Assembly: GCF_051014445.1 (NCBI RefSeq)
Contig: NC_135141.1
Coordinates: forward strand, 62,001-126,000
DNA: 64,000 bases
Direction: 5' to 3'
Source of the DNA: Colletes latitarsis
Taxonomy: Eukaryota > Arthropoda > Insecta > Hymenoptera > Colletidae
Shown here: one piece after another, positions 20,818-35,420 of the stretch
Numbering within the stretch: position 1 is the stretch's first letter
Layout: the number at the start of each line of letters is the position of its first letter
Translations under genes and position numbers: made by a program
Notes under the pieces: generated by a model
The model's database searches: none
What the model was told of the DNA's origin: nothing
Seen by the model: only the letters and a program-made list of their open reading frames with translations

Positions 20818-22031
20818 AGGGTGTTCGACCACCCCTGGGAAAAATTTTAATGGGAGATTCTAGAGGCCAAAATAAGACGAAAATCAAGAATACCAATTTG
20901 TTGATGGAGGCTTCGTTAAAACGTTATTAACAATTAAATTAAAAAATTTCAAATCGTTTTGGAAAAATTATTTTCGGTTGCCAATTCGGGGGTCAAGTAC
21001 AATCATTTTTTATGAATACACATATCCCCGACAATCCTACCCTCCTTCGAGAAAAAAAGTTCGGGTAGGTGGTGAAATTTCTCGGCGAAAAAAAAAATTT
21101 TTCAAATCGTTCTAAAAAAATTATTTCCGATTGCAAGGGTCGATTATAATCATTTTTTATGAATAGATATACCCCGGAAATCCTACCCAGTTTGGAGAAA
21201 AAAATTCGAGAAGGTGTGAAATTTTTCAACAAAATTAAAAAATTTTAAATCGTTCTAAAAAAATTATTTCTGATTGCAGGGACCAATTATAATAATTTTT
21301 GGTCGATAGACATACCCTCGAAATCGTAACCATTTTCGAGAAAAAAATTCCTTACCGAAAATATAATTTCAGGCGAAAAATGCTTCCCGTAAATTTTATG
21401 TTTGAATCTTTAAAACACCATAACTTCTGAACGGATTGGACGATTTTAATGTTAAAAAAGCCAAACGCCGCGTATTTTAGTGTAGAATATGTAACAATTG
21501 TAAAAATATTGGAAAGGTTGTTCCTTGGCCCCGTAATGTTAGAAAACCCCCATAAAAATGGTCCAATTTTCAACTTAGATAGCCATAACTCCTATAATAG
21601 TGAATATATTTCAATGAAACTTTTTTCTCAAGTAGAGCCCATAGGTACCTACAAAAAAGTATTAAACAACTTTTCTGTAGGACGTCAAGCGAAATTATTA
21701 AAAATCAAAAACGAATTTTTAAGAAAAATCAACAGGGGATAGGTAGGTAGGTAGGTAGGTGCCTAAATTTTGTCGGCGAAATTGAAAAGTTTCAAATCGT
21801 TCTGGAAAAATTATTTTCGGTTGCGGAGGTAAATTATAATCATTTTCGGTGAATAGACATACTCCCGAAATCTTACCCACTTTCGAGAAAAAATTCAGTA
21901 TTGGCGGAACTTTAAACGTTAATAACTTTTTAACGAAGCCACCATCAACAAATTGGTATTCTTGATTTTCGTCTTATTTTGGCCTCTAGAATCTCCCATT
22001 AATATTTTTCCCAAGGGTGGCCGAACACCCT
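20818..22031. mobile_element. TIR element, unit 3
   Basis: Copy of 5430-6643. No internal difference noticed. Confidence 0.85.
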
Positions 22032-24644
22032 TATATATATGTATGTATGTATGTATGTATAACAGAAAACAAAAAAACAAAAAAACAAAAAAACACAAAA
22101 AATATTATTTTAATTTAACGCAACCTTAATTTAATAAATTATAATTTCTAATAATATATTTTTTCATGTAAAGCCACTATATTTCTTTCATTGTTCTTTC
22201 GCGTCATTACTTTAAGGTAATTTAGGTTTTAAATATGTTAAGCAAAAATCATGTTATCCAGTGCTGTACAAAGTTTTATGTTTTCGCAATTTTCTTATCG
22301 TGTTAGAGCGAAAGCGTGTTATAGGGGATATGATGCCGTGTTGTAGGGGACAAGCATCCCTGTATAGGGAAATTCTCTTTTACAAATGTCGACGGAATCC
22401 CGACGTAACACCTGTATCCACGAGTTGTTATTAATGAAGTTGAAGGTAGACGATCAACCAAGATTCACACGTAACCAGTCTTCCGAATTCAAGGACACTT
22501 CAATTTGGCGACAAGCATGGGATGCTGCTCACGAAATACACGAAACTTTCGTCGTGAGAGTAGCACGTGAAATTTACTTACATAACCTAAATCGAGCACG
22601 TACTCTACCTCACTTACGGGCACGAACGTAAGGCGATTTATACAGTCGATATCGCCGATTTTTACAAAAGGTAAGTTTTAACATTTAAGTAAACAAAGCC
22701 TCTGTAAGTTTTATTTTCCATACTTCAAAAGTAAAAATAAATGCATGAAAAAAGAAAAAAACGTTCTTGACAAGTCCTATAAAATACTTGAGTTCAGTTT
22801 GTTCATAATTCATCGGTAAAAGAATCTAACTCTATAACAATCCGATACACAAGATATAAAGTCAGTTTCTCCTTTCATTATTAGATGCGTTGACTTTAAT
22901 TTTATAAATTATGATGATAAGTATGATGATTTTACAGAAAGAGTTTATTTTTAATATTAAAGATTTCCTATATAAAGACAAGAAGGATATTTTTACCAAT
23001 ATCTATCTATCTATCTTAATATTCTTCACCCACTTGGCCCACTTACTTTAACGAGTCTGAGTAAATCATCAGTACTATCAGTACTATCATTTATTAATAA
23101 AAATAATAGTTGGATAACATAGAACTTAATATTATTAGTCACACCACTAATAAAATGAATCTGCGATTCCATATCCAAAGATATAGTATAAGCTAGAAAA
23201 TTCAGATTATTCAAGTTACTTCTGTCACTCGTCAAATTTTTTATGAAATTCTATGCTAATTCATGCTCTTTAAAATATAATTATAATCTACTGGGACTTT
23301 TAGTTAACTTATGTTTTAATAAATCAATAATCAAAGTATCTATACATAATTAATATTAAAATCAAATAAGAGTAGTCGAAATAGTATTAATATTTACTAT
23401 CAGTCTCTGATATTTAAATTTTATTAAATATTTTAAATCTGTTATCACCTTGTTCAAATAATTTATTACTAGCTTTGATAAAATAGATTTTGGGATGGAT
23501 TTTTTAAGAATGGAATAAAAGGAATTCAGTTGTGAATTTTTATGAGGAATAAAGGGATATTATTATACTATCAACATGTATATCGTTCTTTAACTTGCCC
23601 ATTTAGATATTTATATACTTGTATAAATATAAACCCACACTAAAATCATGTAAATATCTAAATCATTTTTAAATCTATGATTTGGAAAATTTTAGGGACT
23701 TGGAACTTAATTAATCTTTTATCTTACAGTTTTATCACACTTTAGAAGATAAAAATCATAATAATAATTTAATTTATTTTGCATAAAAACAGTCCTCTTC
23801 GTGCCTTTATATTTTCATTTTCTATGACCAAAAATTCGAAATTCGTTTCATTTTTACAAAAAAAGTGATTGGGATGTCCCCCAATCACTTATAAGTATCA
23901 TTTGTCGATTATCTTAAATATCTTATTATATTTTTTCTATACTAAATTTTCAAACCTCTTTACCTTGATATCTTCTTTTTCATGTAATTTGAATACTTTT
24001 CTAAAGTAATCTTTTGTAAAATGTTCTGTTAATCTAAATTATCTAATAAATCTATATCAGAATTAGTTAATTCTGTTGTAAGATAAGTGAAAAATCAATG
24101 AAGACGAAGTTGCCAATATCAATTAAGTCAACTACTTTTGGTAATACATTTGGTTAAACATTCTTTCTTATTTTTTATCTCTGAATTTCGAGATTACACA
24201 GATTAAAAAAATTTGTCTCTCTTTATTATTGTATCTATTTTTTCAGAGGGTAAATAGGTTCGTCATCCCCTTCTTCATTTGGCTTATCTTCATTTTCTTT
24301 CTTTCTTTCTCTATTTGAAATTTGAAAAGTCTATCCTTCTTTTATTAACTTAACCCAGACCTAACCAGACCACAATTCATCTTTCATATATTACTTCTAA
24401 ATTCTTTCTTATTAATACTTTTCTGTATTAAAAAGTAAGTAGTCTTTCATGTGATGCTTATTCAACATTCTTACTACAGCTTGGTGTTGTTGTTGTTTCT
24501 TTTTTTTACCAAGAATAAAGTTATTTAAGAAGTTTATGCAGAAAATTTCACGTGAAAAATTTATTTTCTTAGAAAAGTACAACGTAGAACTACTATATAT
24601 GATATGTTGTTTGTTTATAAAATCATCAATAACTACGTATAAAT

Positions 24645-24886
24645 ATGGAATTATTCTATATTCTAACATTTTTCAATAATTGTATTAACCATATATCCAA
24701 GCTAACCAGTTTAGCCAGCATATGGACTTCTTTAACAGTTCTCCGTATTCCTTCAAATAGCATGTCATTAGTGTTGTACGCACTGCATCTCATATTATAC
24801 GCAATTAATGTGACTTTTATACATATTATGCAACTGTATTATATCAACAAAGGGTGTAGAAACCCGTAAATAAATAAATAAATAAA
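24645..24886 (+). mobile_element. Retroelement-like 3' end, unit 4
   Basis: Same as the unit 3 copy on reading. Confidence 0.4.
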
Positions 24887-25222
24887 GAAGTATTAAAAAG
24901 AGGGTAACGTGGAACTTGAAATGATTTTTTAGTTATTTTCTTTGGATATTAAAGTAGATTTCATTGGATGTAAGAGTAGATGTAATTGGACAGTTAAGTA
25001 TTTTTTATTATACTGTTAAAGCAATGTGTTTTAAGGGGAGGAGGTTTAAACACCTCGCCTAACCTAACCTCGTCCGGATCTCGAGGGAAGGAACGCTGGG
25101 CAAATGGAAAATAATCGGTGCAAGTTGAATTTATTTTCGCTTAGTCGCCTTATACGATTAAGCCGTTTATTTCTTCTTAAATTTTACTCTTAATTACAAT
25201 AGATAGAAGAAAATAATTTTCT

Positions 25223-25811
25223 AATTTGTTGATGGCGACTTCGTTAAAAAGTAATTATTCCGTCGGTAAAATGCGCAAGATTTCGGGGGTAAAATGATTG
25301 TAATTGACCCCCGCAACCGCAAATAATTTTTCCAAAACGATTTGAATTGAATTTGTTTTCCCGTCGAACAACCGTTTTCACACCTTCTCGAATTTTTTTC
25401 TAGAAAGTGGGTAGGATTTCTGGGGTATGTCTAGTCACCAAAAATGATTGTAATTGACCCCCACAGCTAACAATATTTTTTTCAGAACGATTTGAAATAT
25501 TTTAATTTCGTCGAAAAATTTCACACCTTCTCGAATTTTTTTCTAGAAAGTGGGTAGGATTTCGAGGGTATGTGTCATTTGGTCACAATTACCAAAAATG
25601 ATTGTAATTGACCCCCGCAACCGAAAATAATTTTTCCAAAACGATTTGAATTGAATTTTTTGTTTCTCTGTCACCTAATTAGATTTTCGGTAAGGAATTT
25701 TTTTCTCGAAAATGCGTAGGATCTCGGGGGTATGTGTAATGACCAAAAATTATTGCAATTTACCCTCACAACCGAAAATAATTTTTTTAGAACGATTTGA
25801 AAAATTTTTTA
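25223..25811 (+). repeat. Four-module block, unit 4
   Basis: Copy of 2137-2725. No difference noticed. Confidence 0.75.
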
Positions 25812-26288
25812 CCTCTTGTTTTGTAGTTGTTCCTTCCGATCCATAGGATTTAAAAGATTTATGAAAAATCTTTTAAATGTTTCATATAAATCTTGGCAAG
25901 AATTAAATTTTCTGTAAAAAAAAATTAAATAAATTTGTTCTCTGCCTTCTCTAGAAAAGAAAAAATTAAATGAGATGAAATCTTATACATTACATGCTTA
26001 CTTAAATCGCATTGAAAACGAATACCACAAATGTTTCAGAATAATCTGCAAAATGGTCTCACTCGCAAAGGGTTAATTGAGAAATAAATGTTTGGTAATT
26101 GAAAACAGGTAAGCAGGTTATTAACCAGCTGTTTTTTTCGCTAAGACAAATTGAAAACTCGGTTCTAACAAGGAAAAGTTGGAATGGTACCCGGTTTTGG
26201 GTTAGGTTTTACTTTAAGATATGTATTATTAAAGTTATTACAGGTACTATTTTCCGAAATAGAACTATATTCTATTCACCACTAATCA

Positions 26289-26381
26289 GCGTGGCCGTGA
26301 GTGATAAGGTGTTTGCCTGCAAGTTCGAGCTTCTTCTTTTGCTCTGCAGATTCGAACCCTGGTAGAAGAAATCTTTTTTTT
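26289..26381 (+). ncRNA. tRNA-like Pol III segment, unit 4
   Basis: Copy of 3203-3295 with both boxes and the T run kept. Confidence 0.5.
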
Positions 26382-27411
26382 ATTTTTTCAATCATATTTT
26401 CGTACAATCAAGTACACATAACATGTGACATTATATTTTTGTATGCCCTTCGAATATTTCTTTTTTTTTAAGTTGAATTTAACCAAAATTACATTTATAA
26501 CATAATATGTTATTTTCAATGTACGAAGTACATGAATCTGAAAAATGATGGTACTTTTCGTAAAAACAGTCAAAACATAAAAATTTCAAGCACCACGTGC
26601 ATCTAACGAAAGTTCTGTTTTCACAGAAATTACAGAAATTATTTTCTATTTAATGATGATGATGGTGGAATGGAATGACCGCTTCATTTACATTGATAAA
26701 ATGTGAACGATTTTCGGATAGTCGTACCTCGTACTTTTTACCTTATACTTGAGGTAAAAAGGGGTATAACCGGGTAAAACAGTTTTATGACATTACCTGC
26801 TAACTCATGTTACTGTTCTGATGAAAATGAAACGCTATGTTTTGTATTCGACTATGTCCTTTTAAAATTTTTAATCCAACCCATACTTTGTATTAAACTG
26901 GTAAACGGGATCACTTTTCTTTTGTGGTTTAAACGGTTTGGTGGTGCACGTTATTAATTTTGATGGATCGATACAATTATTTTTTTATGCAAAGTTAAGC
27001 CAAATCAAACTAGTTAATATATATTTAGTTCGTCATAACAAATTGATAATTATACGGTTATCTAAAAACATATCGAGGAAAATCATTATTAATTAATTTC
27101 TGCAACTATTAATTCTACTACTAAGTTTTGTTTATGTTATAAAAATAAGATAATAACTCTTCTTATTGAAAAATCCCACAGCGTGCACGATACTGGCAAA
27201 GAGTGGATTCTCATTTTAATTTATTAATTTTCAATCTTAAACTATTGATTTTGAAAAATCGTATTAATAATATACATATGTTACGCTCACATATAAGAAT
27301 AATAATAAGAAAAAAATTTCTTTTTTTTTTCAATAATTAAAATATGATCAGGGGGTTTTAAAACCCATTTATTTTCGTAAAATAAATTTTACAAAATTTC
27401 TTTTTCAAACT

Positions 27412-27726
27412 ACTTACGTACTTTGCTTATGTGCGCCTACATCGTCATGTGCGTCGGAAAGTAAAAATGCCTGGGCAGTCAGTCGAGAATCTCGACTCGA
27501 GATTCCAAATCGTATGCCGTTGACGGGAGGTCGGATTTCAGTTGTTAAGAGCGAGAAGGCAAATGTGAGCCTTTCTCTCTCGACTCTCACGAGGCGGTCC
27601 GAAATTACTTCGGGCAGCGTCAGTTTGCCTTTGTCGACTTTCCGAAACATTACGAGCTCACGTACGCGTGAGAGAGCACACTATGCCTTCGGTGCACTTC
27701 TGGCACCTCTGATTTCAGACACTTCC
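27412..27726. other. GC-rich island, unit 4
   Basis: Copy of 4326-4640 with both frames unchanged. Confidence 0.55.
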
Positions 27727-28515
27727 TCTAAACCAATCAAAAAACTTTTCGAACAAAAGTTACACAGAAATGACAACACTTGACAAGAAATTGCAATAGT
27801 AGAAATTAGCAAAACAGTTTTTATTCAACAAAAAATCAAGGTCGTTTCAATTTTTTTTTAACAAAAATATATAATTTTAAATATATAATCGATTTGTTTG
27901 TTGTATCTTTGTATTCTCTTTAAAAAAAAAGTGTAAGAGGTCTTAGGTCGAAAATTGACTGGAATTCTTTAGAAGCTATGATTTTTCTTCCGAATTCCCA
28001 TTCACGCGACACACTGTCTCCGCTCCGCCGCCCCCGGAGGAGGATTAAACTTCATTAAATAAACGAAATACAGTTTGAAACCCTCCTATAACACGGTAGA
28101 TCGGTTCCTATTACAAATGCCGTGTTGTCTGAAACCGTGTTATATGAGACCTAACCCAGAGCCAGTTCACTCGAAAAGGGAGGGGAGTTATGGTCCGAAA
28201 ACTTATTAAAAACGAATATTTTTTTTTAATTCAATGACAGAATTTACCACACAGTATTTGTTTAAATAAGTAATATATTTAACATAACAGGAAATAATTA
28301 AATAAATATGAATGAGCGCAAGCAGGCTGTTGCAGCTCGTAATGCAAATCAAAACGTAACATACGAGAAACGTCGCGAGAAGGCGTCCCCAAGACGAAAG
28401 AAACAAAACCGTCAACGATGTGAATGACGCGCATCTCAACGACCCATTTTATATCAAACACATATAGATCGCTTTCTCACATTCTACATAAGCAATTTAA
28501 TTTTTCTATGTATAC

Positions 28516-29729
28516 AGGGTGTTCGACCACCCCTGGGAAAAATTTTAATGGGAGATTCTAGAGGCCAAAATAAGACGAAAATCAAGAATACCAATTTGTT
28601 GATGGAGGCTTCGTTAAAACGTTATTAACAATTAAATTAAAAAATTTCAAATCGTTTTGGAAAAATTATTTTCGGTTGCCAATTCGGGGGTCAAGTACAA
28701 TCATTTTTTATGAATACACATATCCCCGACAATCCTACCCTCCTTCGAGAAAAAAAGTTCGGGTAGGTGGTGAAATTTCTCGGCGAAAAAAAAAATTTTT
28801 CAAATCGTTCTAAAAAAATTATTTCCGATTGCAAGGGTCGATTATAATCATTTTTTATGAATAGATATACCCCGGAAATCCTACCCAGTTTGGAGAAAAA
28901 AATTCGAGAAGGTGTGAAATTTTTCAACAAAATTAAAAAATTTTAAATCGTTCTAAAAAAATTATTTCTGATTGCAGGGACCAATTATAATAATTTTTGG
29001 TCGATAGACATACCCTCGAAATCGTAACCATTTTCGAGAAAAAAATTCCTTACCGAAAATATAATTTCAGGCGAAAAATGCTTCCCGTAAATTTTATGTT
29101 TGAATCTTTAAAACACCATAACTTCTGAACGGATTGGACGATTTTAATGTTAAAAAAGCCAAACGCCGCGTATTTTAGTGTAGAATATGTAACAATTGTA
29201 AAAATATTGGAAAGGTTGTTCCTTGGCCCCGTAATGTTAGAAAACCCCCATAAAAATGGTCCAATTTTCAACTTAGATAGCCATAACTCCTATAATAGTG
29301 AATATATTTCAATGAAACTTTTTTCTCAAGTAGAGCCCATAGGTACCTACAAAAAAGTATTAAACAACTTTTCTGTAGGACGTCAAGCGAAATTATTAAA
29401 AATCAAAAACGAATTTTTAAGAAAAATCAACAGGGGATAGGTAGGTAGGTAGGTAGGTGCCTAAATTTTGTCGGCGAAATTGAAAAGTTTCAAATCGTTC
29501 TGGAAAAATTATTTTCGGTTGCGGAGGTAAATTATAATCATTTTCGGTGAATAGACATACTCCCGAAATCTTACCCACTTTCGAGAAAAAATTCAGTATT
29601 GGCGGAACTTTAAACGTTAATAACTTTTTAACGAAGCCACCATCAACAAATTGGTATTCTTGATTTTCGTCTTATTTTGGCCTCTAGAATCTCCCATTAA
29701 TATTTTTCCCAAGGGTGGCCGAACACCCT
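28516..29729. mobile_element. TIR element, unit 4
   Basis: Copy of 5430-6643. No internal difference noticed. Confidence 0.85.
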
Positions 29730-32338
29730 TATATATATGTATGTATGTATGTATGTATAACAGAAAACAAAAAAACAAAAAAACAAAAAAACACAAAAAA
29801 TATTATTTTAATTTAACGCAACCTTAATTTAATAAATTATAATTTCTAATAATATATTTTTTCATGTAAAGCCACTATATTTCTTTCATTGTTCTTTCGC
29901 GTCATTACTTTAAGGTAATTTAGGTTTTAAATATGTTAAGCAAAAATCATGTTATCCAGTGCTGTACAAAGTTTTATGTTTTCGCAATTTTCTTATCGTG
30001 TTAGAGCGAAAGCGTGTTATAGGGGATATGATGCCGTGTTGTAGGGGACAAGCATCCCTGTATAGGGAAATTCTCTTTTACAAATGTCGACGGAATCCCG
30101 ACGTAACACCTGTATCCACGAGTTGTTATTAATGAAGTTGAAGGTAGACGATCAACCAAGATTCACACGTAACCAGTCTTCCGAATTCAAGGACACTTCA
30201 ATTTGGCGACAAGCATGGGATGCTGCTCACGAAATACACGAAACTTTCGTCGTGAGAGTAGCACGTGAAATTTACTTACATAACCTAAATCGAGCACGTA
30301 CTCTACCTCACTTACGGGCACGAACGTAAGGCGATTTATACAGTCGATATCGCCGATTTTTACAAAAGGTAAGTTTTAACATTTAAGTAAACAAAGCCTC
30401 TGTAAGTTTTATTTTCCATACTTCAAAAGTAAAAATAAATGCATGAAAAAAGAAAAAAACGTTCTTGACAAGTCCTATAAAATACTTGAGTTCAGTTTGT
30501 TCATAATTCATCGGTAAAAGAATCTAACTCTATAACAATCCGATACACAAGATATAAAGTCAGTTTCTCCTTTCATTATTAGATGCGTTGACTTTAATTT
30601 TATAAATTATGATGATAAGTATGATGATTTTACAGAAAGAGTTTATTTTTAATATTAAAGATTTCCTATATAAAGACAAGAAGGATATTTTTACCAATAT
30701 CTATCTATCTATCTTAATATTCTTCACCCACTTGGCCCACTTACTTTAACGAGTCTGAGTAAATCATCAGTACTATCAGTACTATCATTTATTAATAAAA
30801 ATAATAGTTGGATAACATAGAACTTAATATTATTAGTCACACCACTAATAAAATGAATCTGCGATTCCATATCCAAAGATATAGTATAAGCTAGAAAATT
30901 CAGATTATTCAAGTTACTTCTATCACTCGTCAAATTTTTTATGAAATTCTATGCTAATTCATGCTCTTTAAAATATAATTATAATCTACTGGGACTTTTA
31001 GTTAACTTATGTTTTAATGAATCAATAATCAAAGTATCTATAATTAATATTAAAATCAAATAAGAGTAGTCGAAATAGTATTAATATTTACTATCAGTCT
31101 CTGATATTTAAATTTTATTAAATATTTTAAATCTGTTATCACCTTGTTCAAATAATTTATTACTAGCTTTGATAAAATAGATTTTGGGATGGATTTTTTA
31201 AGAATGGAATAAAAGGAATTCAGTTGTGAATTTTTATGAGGAATAAAGGGATATTATTATACTATCAACATGTATATCGTTCTTTAACTTGCCCATTTAG
31301 ATATTTATATACTTGTATAAATATAAACCCACACTAAAATCATGTAAATATCTAAATCATTTTTAAATCTATGATTTGGAAAATTTTAGGGACTTGGAAC
31401 TTAATTAATCTTTTATCTTACAGTTTTATCACACTTTAGAAGATAAAAATCATAATAATAATTTAATTTATTTTGCATAAAAACAGTCCTCTTCGTGCCT
31501 TTATATTTTCATTTTCTATGACCAAAAATTCGAAATTCGTTTCATTTTTACAAAAAAAGTGATTGGGATGTCCCCCAATCACTTATAAGTATCATTTGTC
31601 GATTATCTTAAATATCTTATTATATTTTTTCTATACTAAATTTTCAAACCTCTTTACCTTGATATCTTCTTTTTCATGTAATTTGAATACTTTTCTAAAG
31701 TAATCTTTTGTAAAATGTTCTGTTAATCTAAATTATCTAATAAATCTATATCAGAATTAGTTAATTCTGTTGTAAGATAAGTGAAAAATCAATGAAGACG
31801 AAGTTGCCAATATCAATTAAGTCAACTACTTTTGGTAATACATTTGGTTAAACATTCTTTCTTATTTTTTATCTCTGAATTTCGAGATTACACAGATTAA
31901 AAAAATTTGTCTCTCTTTATTATTGTATCTATTTTTTCAGAGGGTAAATAGGTTCGTCATCCCCTTCTTCATTTGGCTTATCTTCATTTTCTTTCTTTCT
32001 TTCTCTATTTGAAATTTGAAAAGTCTATCCTTCTTTTATTAACTTAACCCAGACCTAACCAGACCACAATTCATCTTTCATATATTACTTCTAAATTCTT
32101 TCTTATTAATACTTTTCTGTATTAAAAAGTAAGTAGTCTTTCATGTGATGCTTATTCAACATTCTTACTACAGCTTGGTGTTGTTGTTGTTTCTTTTTTT
32201 TACCAAGAATAAAGTTATTTAAGAAGTTTATGCAGAAAATTTCACGTGAAAAATTTATTTTCTTAGAAAAGTACAACGTAGAACTACTATATATGATATG
32301 TTGTTTGTTTATAAAATCATCAATAACTACGTATAAAT

Positions 32339-32580
32339 ATGGAATTATTCTATATTCTAACATTTTTCAATAATTGTATTAACCATATATCCAAGCTAAC
32401 CAGTTTAGCCAGCATATGGACTTCTTTAACAGTTCTCCGTATTCCTTCAAATAGCATGTCATTAGTGTTGTACGCACTGCATCTCATATTATACGCAATT
32501 AATGTGACTTTTATACATATTATGCAACTGTATTATATCAACAAAGGGTGTAGAAACCCGTAAATAAATAAATAAATAAA
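32339..32580 (+). mobile_element. Retroelement-like 3' end, unit 5
   Basis: Same as the unit 3 copy on reading. Confidence 0.4.
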
Positions 32581-32916
32581 GAAGTATTAAAAAGAGGGTA
32601 ACGTGGAACTTGAAATGATTTTTTAGTTATTTTCTTTGGATATTAAAGTAGATTTCATTGGATGTAAGAGTAGATGTAATTGGACAGTTAAGTATTTTTT
32701 ATTATACTGTTAAAGCAATGTGTTTTAAGGGGAGGAGGTTTAAACACCTCGCCTAACCTAACCTCGTCCGGATCTCGAGGGAAGGAACGCTGGGCAAATG
32801 GAAAATAATCGGTGCAAGTTGAATTTATTTTCGCTTAGTCGCCTTATACGATTAAGCCGTTTATTTCTTCTTAAATTTTACTCTTAATTACAATAGATAG
32901 AAGAAAATAATTTTCT

Positions 32917-33505
32917 AATTTGTTGATGGCGACTTCGTTAAAAAGTAATTATTCCGTCGGTAAAATGCGCAAGATTTCGGGGGTAAAATGATTGTAATTG
33001 ACCCCCGCAACCGCAAATAATTTTTCCAAAACGATTTGAATTGAATTTGTTTTCCCGTCGAACAACCGTTTTCACACCTTCTCGAATTTTTTTCTAGAAA
33101 GTGGGTAGGATTTCTGGGGTATGTCTAGTCACCAAAAATGATTGTAATTGACCCCCACAGCTAACAATATTTTTTTCAGAACGATTTGAAATATTTTAAT
33201 TTCGTCGAAAAATTTCACACCTTCTCGAATTTTTTTCTAGAAAGTGGGTAGGATTTCGAGGGTATGTGTCATTTGGTCACAATTACCAAAAATGATTGTA
33301 ATTGACCCCCGCAACCGAAAATAATTTTTCCAAAACGATTTGAATTGAATTTTTTGTTTCTCTGTCACCTAATTAGATTTTCGGTAAGGAATTTTTTTCT
33401 CGAAAATGCGTAGGATCTCGGGGGTATGTGTAATGACCAAAAATTATTGCAATTTACCCTCACAACCGAAAATAATTTTTTTAGAACGATTTGAAAAATT
33501 TTTTA
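32917..33505 (+). repeat. Four-module block, unit 5
   Basis: Copy of 2137-2725. No difference noticed. Confidence 0.75.
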
Positions 33506-33982
33506 CCTCTTGTTTTGTAGTTGTTCCTTCCGATCCATAGGATTTAAAAGATTTATGAAAAATCTTTTAAATGTTTCATATAAATCTTGGCAAGAATTAA
33601 ATTTTCTGTAAAAAAAAATTAAATAAATTTGTTCTCTGCCTTCTCTAGAAAAGAAAAAATTAAATGAGATGAAATCTTATACATTACATGCTTACTTAAA
33701 TCGCATTGAAAACGAATACCACAAATGTTTCAGAATAATCTGCAAAATGGTCTCACTCGCAAAGGGTTAATTGAGAAATAAATGTTTGGTAATTGAAAAC
33801 AGGTAAGCAGGTTATTAACCAGCTGTTTTTTTCGCTAAGACAAATTGAAAACTCGGTTCTAACAAGGAAAAGTTGGAATGGTACCCGGTTTTGGGTTAGG
33901 TTTTACTTTAAGATATGTATTATTAAAGTTATTACAGGTACTATTTTCCGAAATAGAACTATATTCTATTCACCACTAATCA

Positions 33983-34075
33983 GCGTGGCCGTGAGTGATA
34001 AGGTGTTTGCCTGCAAGTTCGAGCTTCTTCTTTTGCTCTGCAGATTCGAACCCTGGTAGAAGAAATCTTTTTTTT
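33983..34075 (+). ncRNA. tRNA-like Pol III segment, unit 5
   Basis: Copy of 3203-3295 with both boxes and the T run kept. Confidence 0.5.
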
Positions 34076-35105
34076 ATTTTTTCAATCATATTTTCGTACA
34101 ATCAAGTACACATAACATGTGACATTATATTTTTGTATGCCCTTCGAATATTTCTTTTTTTTTAAGTTGAATTTAACCAAAATTACATTTATAACATAAT
34201 ATGTTATTTTCAATGTACGAAGTACATGAATCTGAAAAATGATGGTACTTTTCGTAAAAACAGTCAAAACATAAAAATTTCAAGCACCACGTGCATCTAA
34301 CGAAAGTTCTGTTTTCACAGAAATTACAGAAATTATTTTCTATTTAATGATGATGATGGTGGAATGGAATGACCGCTTCATTTACATTGATAAAATGTGA
34401 ACGATTTTCGGATAGTCGTACCTCGTACTTTTTACCTTATACTTGAGGTAAAAAGGGGTATAACCGGGTAAAACAGTTTTATGACATTACCTGCTAACTC
34501 ATGTTACTGTTCTGATGAAAATGAAACGCTATGTTTTGTATTCGACTATGTCCTTTTAAAATTTTTAATCCAACCCATACTTTGTATTAAACTGGTAAAC
34601 GGGATCACTTTTCTTTTGTGGTTTAAACGGTTTGGTGGTGCACGTTATTAATTTTGATGGATCGATACAATTATTTTTTTATGCAAAGTTAAGCCAAATC
34701 AAACTAGTTAATATATATTTAGTTCGTCATAACAAATTGATAATTATACGGTTATCTAAAAACATATCGAGGAAAATCATTATTAATTAATTTCTGCAAC
34801 TATTAATTCTACTACTAAGTTTTGTTTATGTTATAAAAATAAGATAATAACTCTTCTTATTGAAAAATCCCACAGCGTGCACGATACTGGCAAAGAGTGG
34901 ATTCTCATTTTAATTTATTAATTTTCAATCTTAAACTATTGATTTTGAAAAATCGTATTAATAATATACATATGTTACGCTCACATATAAGAATAATAAT
35001 AAGAAAAAAATTTCTTTTTTTTTTCAATAATTAAAATATGATCAGGGGGTTTTAAAACCCATTTATTTTCGTAAAATAAATTTTACAAAATTTCTTTTTC
35101 AAACT

Positions 35106-35420
35106 ACTTACGTACTTTGCTTATGTGCGCCTACATCGTCATGTGCGTCGGAAAGTAAAAATGCCTGGGCAGTCAGTCGAGAATCTCGACTCGAGATTCC
35201 AAATCGTATGCCGTTGACGGGAGGTCGGATTTCAGTTGTTAAGAGCGAGAAGGCAAATGTGAGCCTTTCTCTCTCGACTCTCACGAGGCGGTCCGAAATT
35301 ACTTCGGGCAGCGTCAGTTTGCCTTTGTCGACTTTCCGAAACATTACGAGCTCACGTACGCGTGAGAGAGCACACTATGCCTTCGGTGCACTTCTGGCAC
35401 CTCTGATTTCAGACACTTCC
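35106..35420. other. GC-rich island, unit 5
   Basis: Copy of 4326-4640 with both frames unchanged. Confidence 0.55.

Larger units (their letters stand above)
15382..23079. repeat. Macrosatellite unit 3 (7698 bp, long subtype)
   Basis: Long subtype, with both insertions and both linked substitutions. It is the first unit with G at the site equivalent to unit 1 position 1715 (here 17103). I saw no difference from unit 4 on reading. Confidence 0.97.
23080..30777. repeat. Macrosatellite unit 4 (7698 bp, long subtype)
   Basis: Last of the three contiguous long-subtype units, with the same markers and length as unit 3. The switch back to the short subtype falls between the 8-bp insertion near 29770 and the substitution site at 30922 in unit 5. 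Confidence 0.97.
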
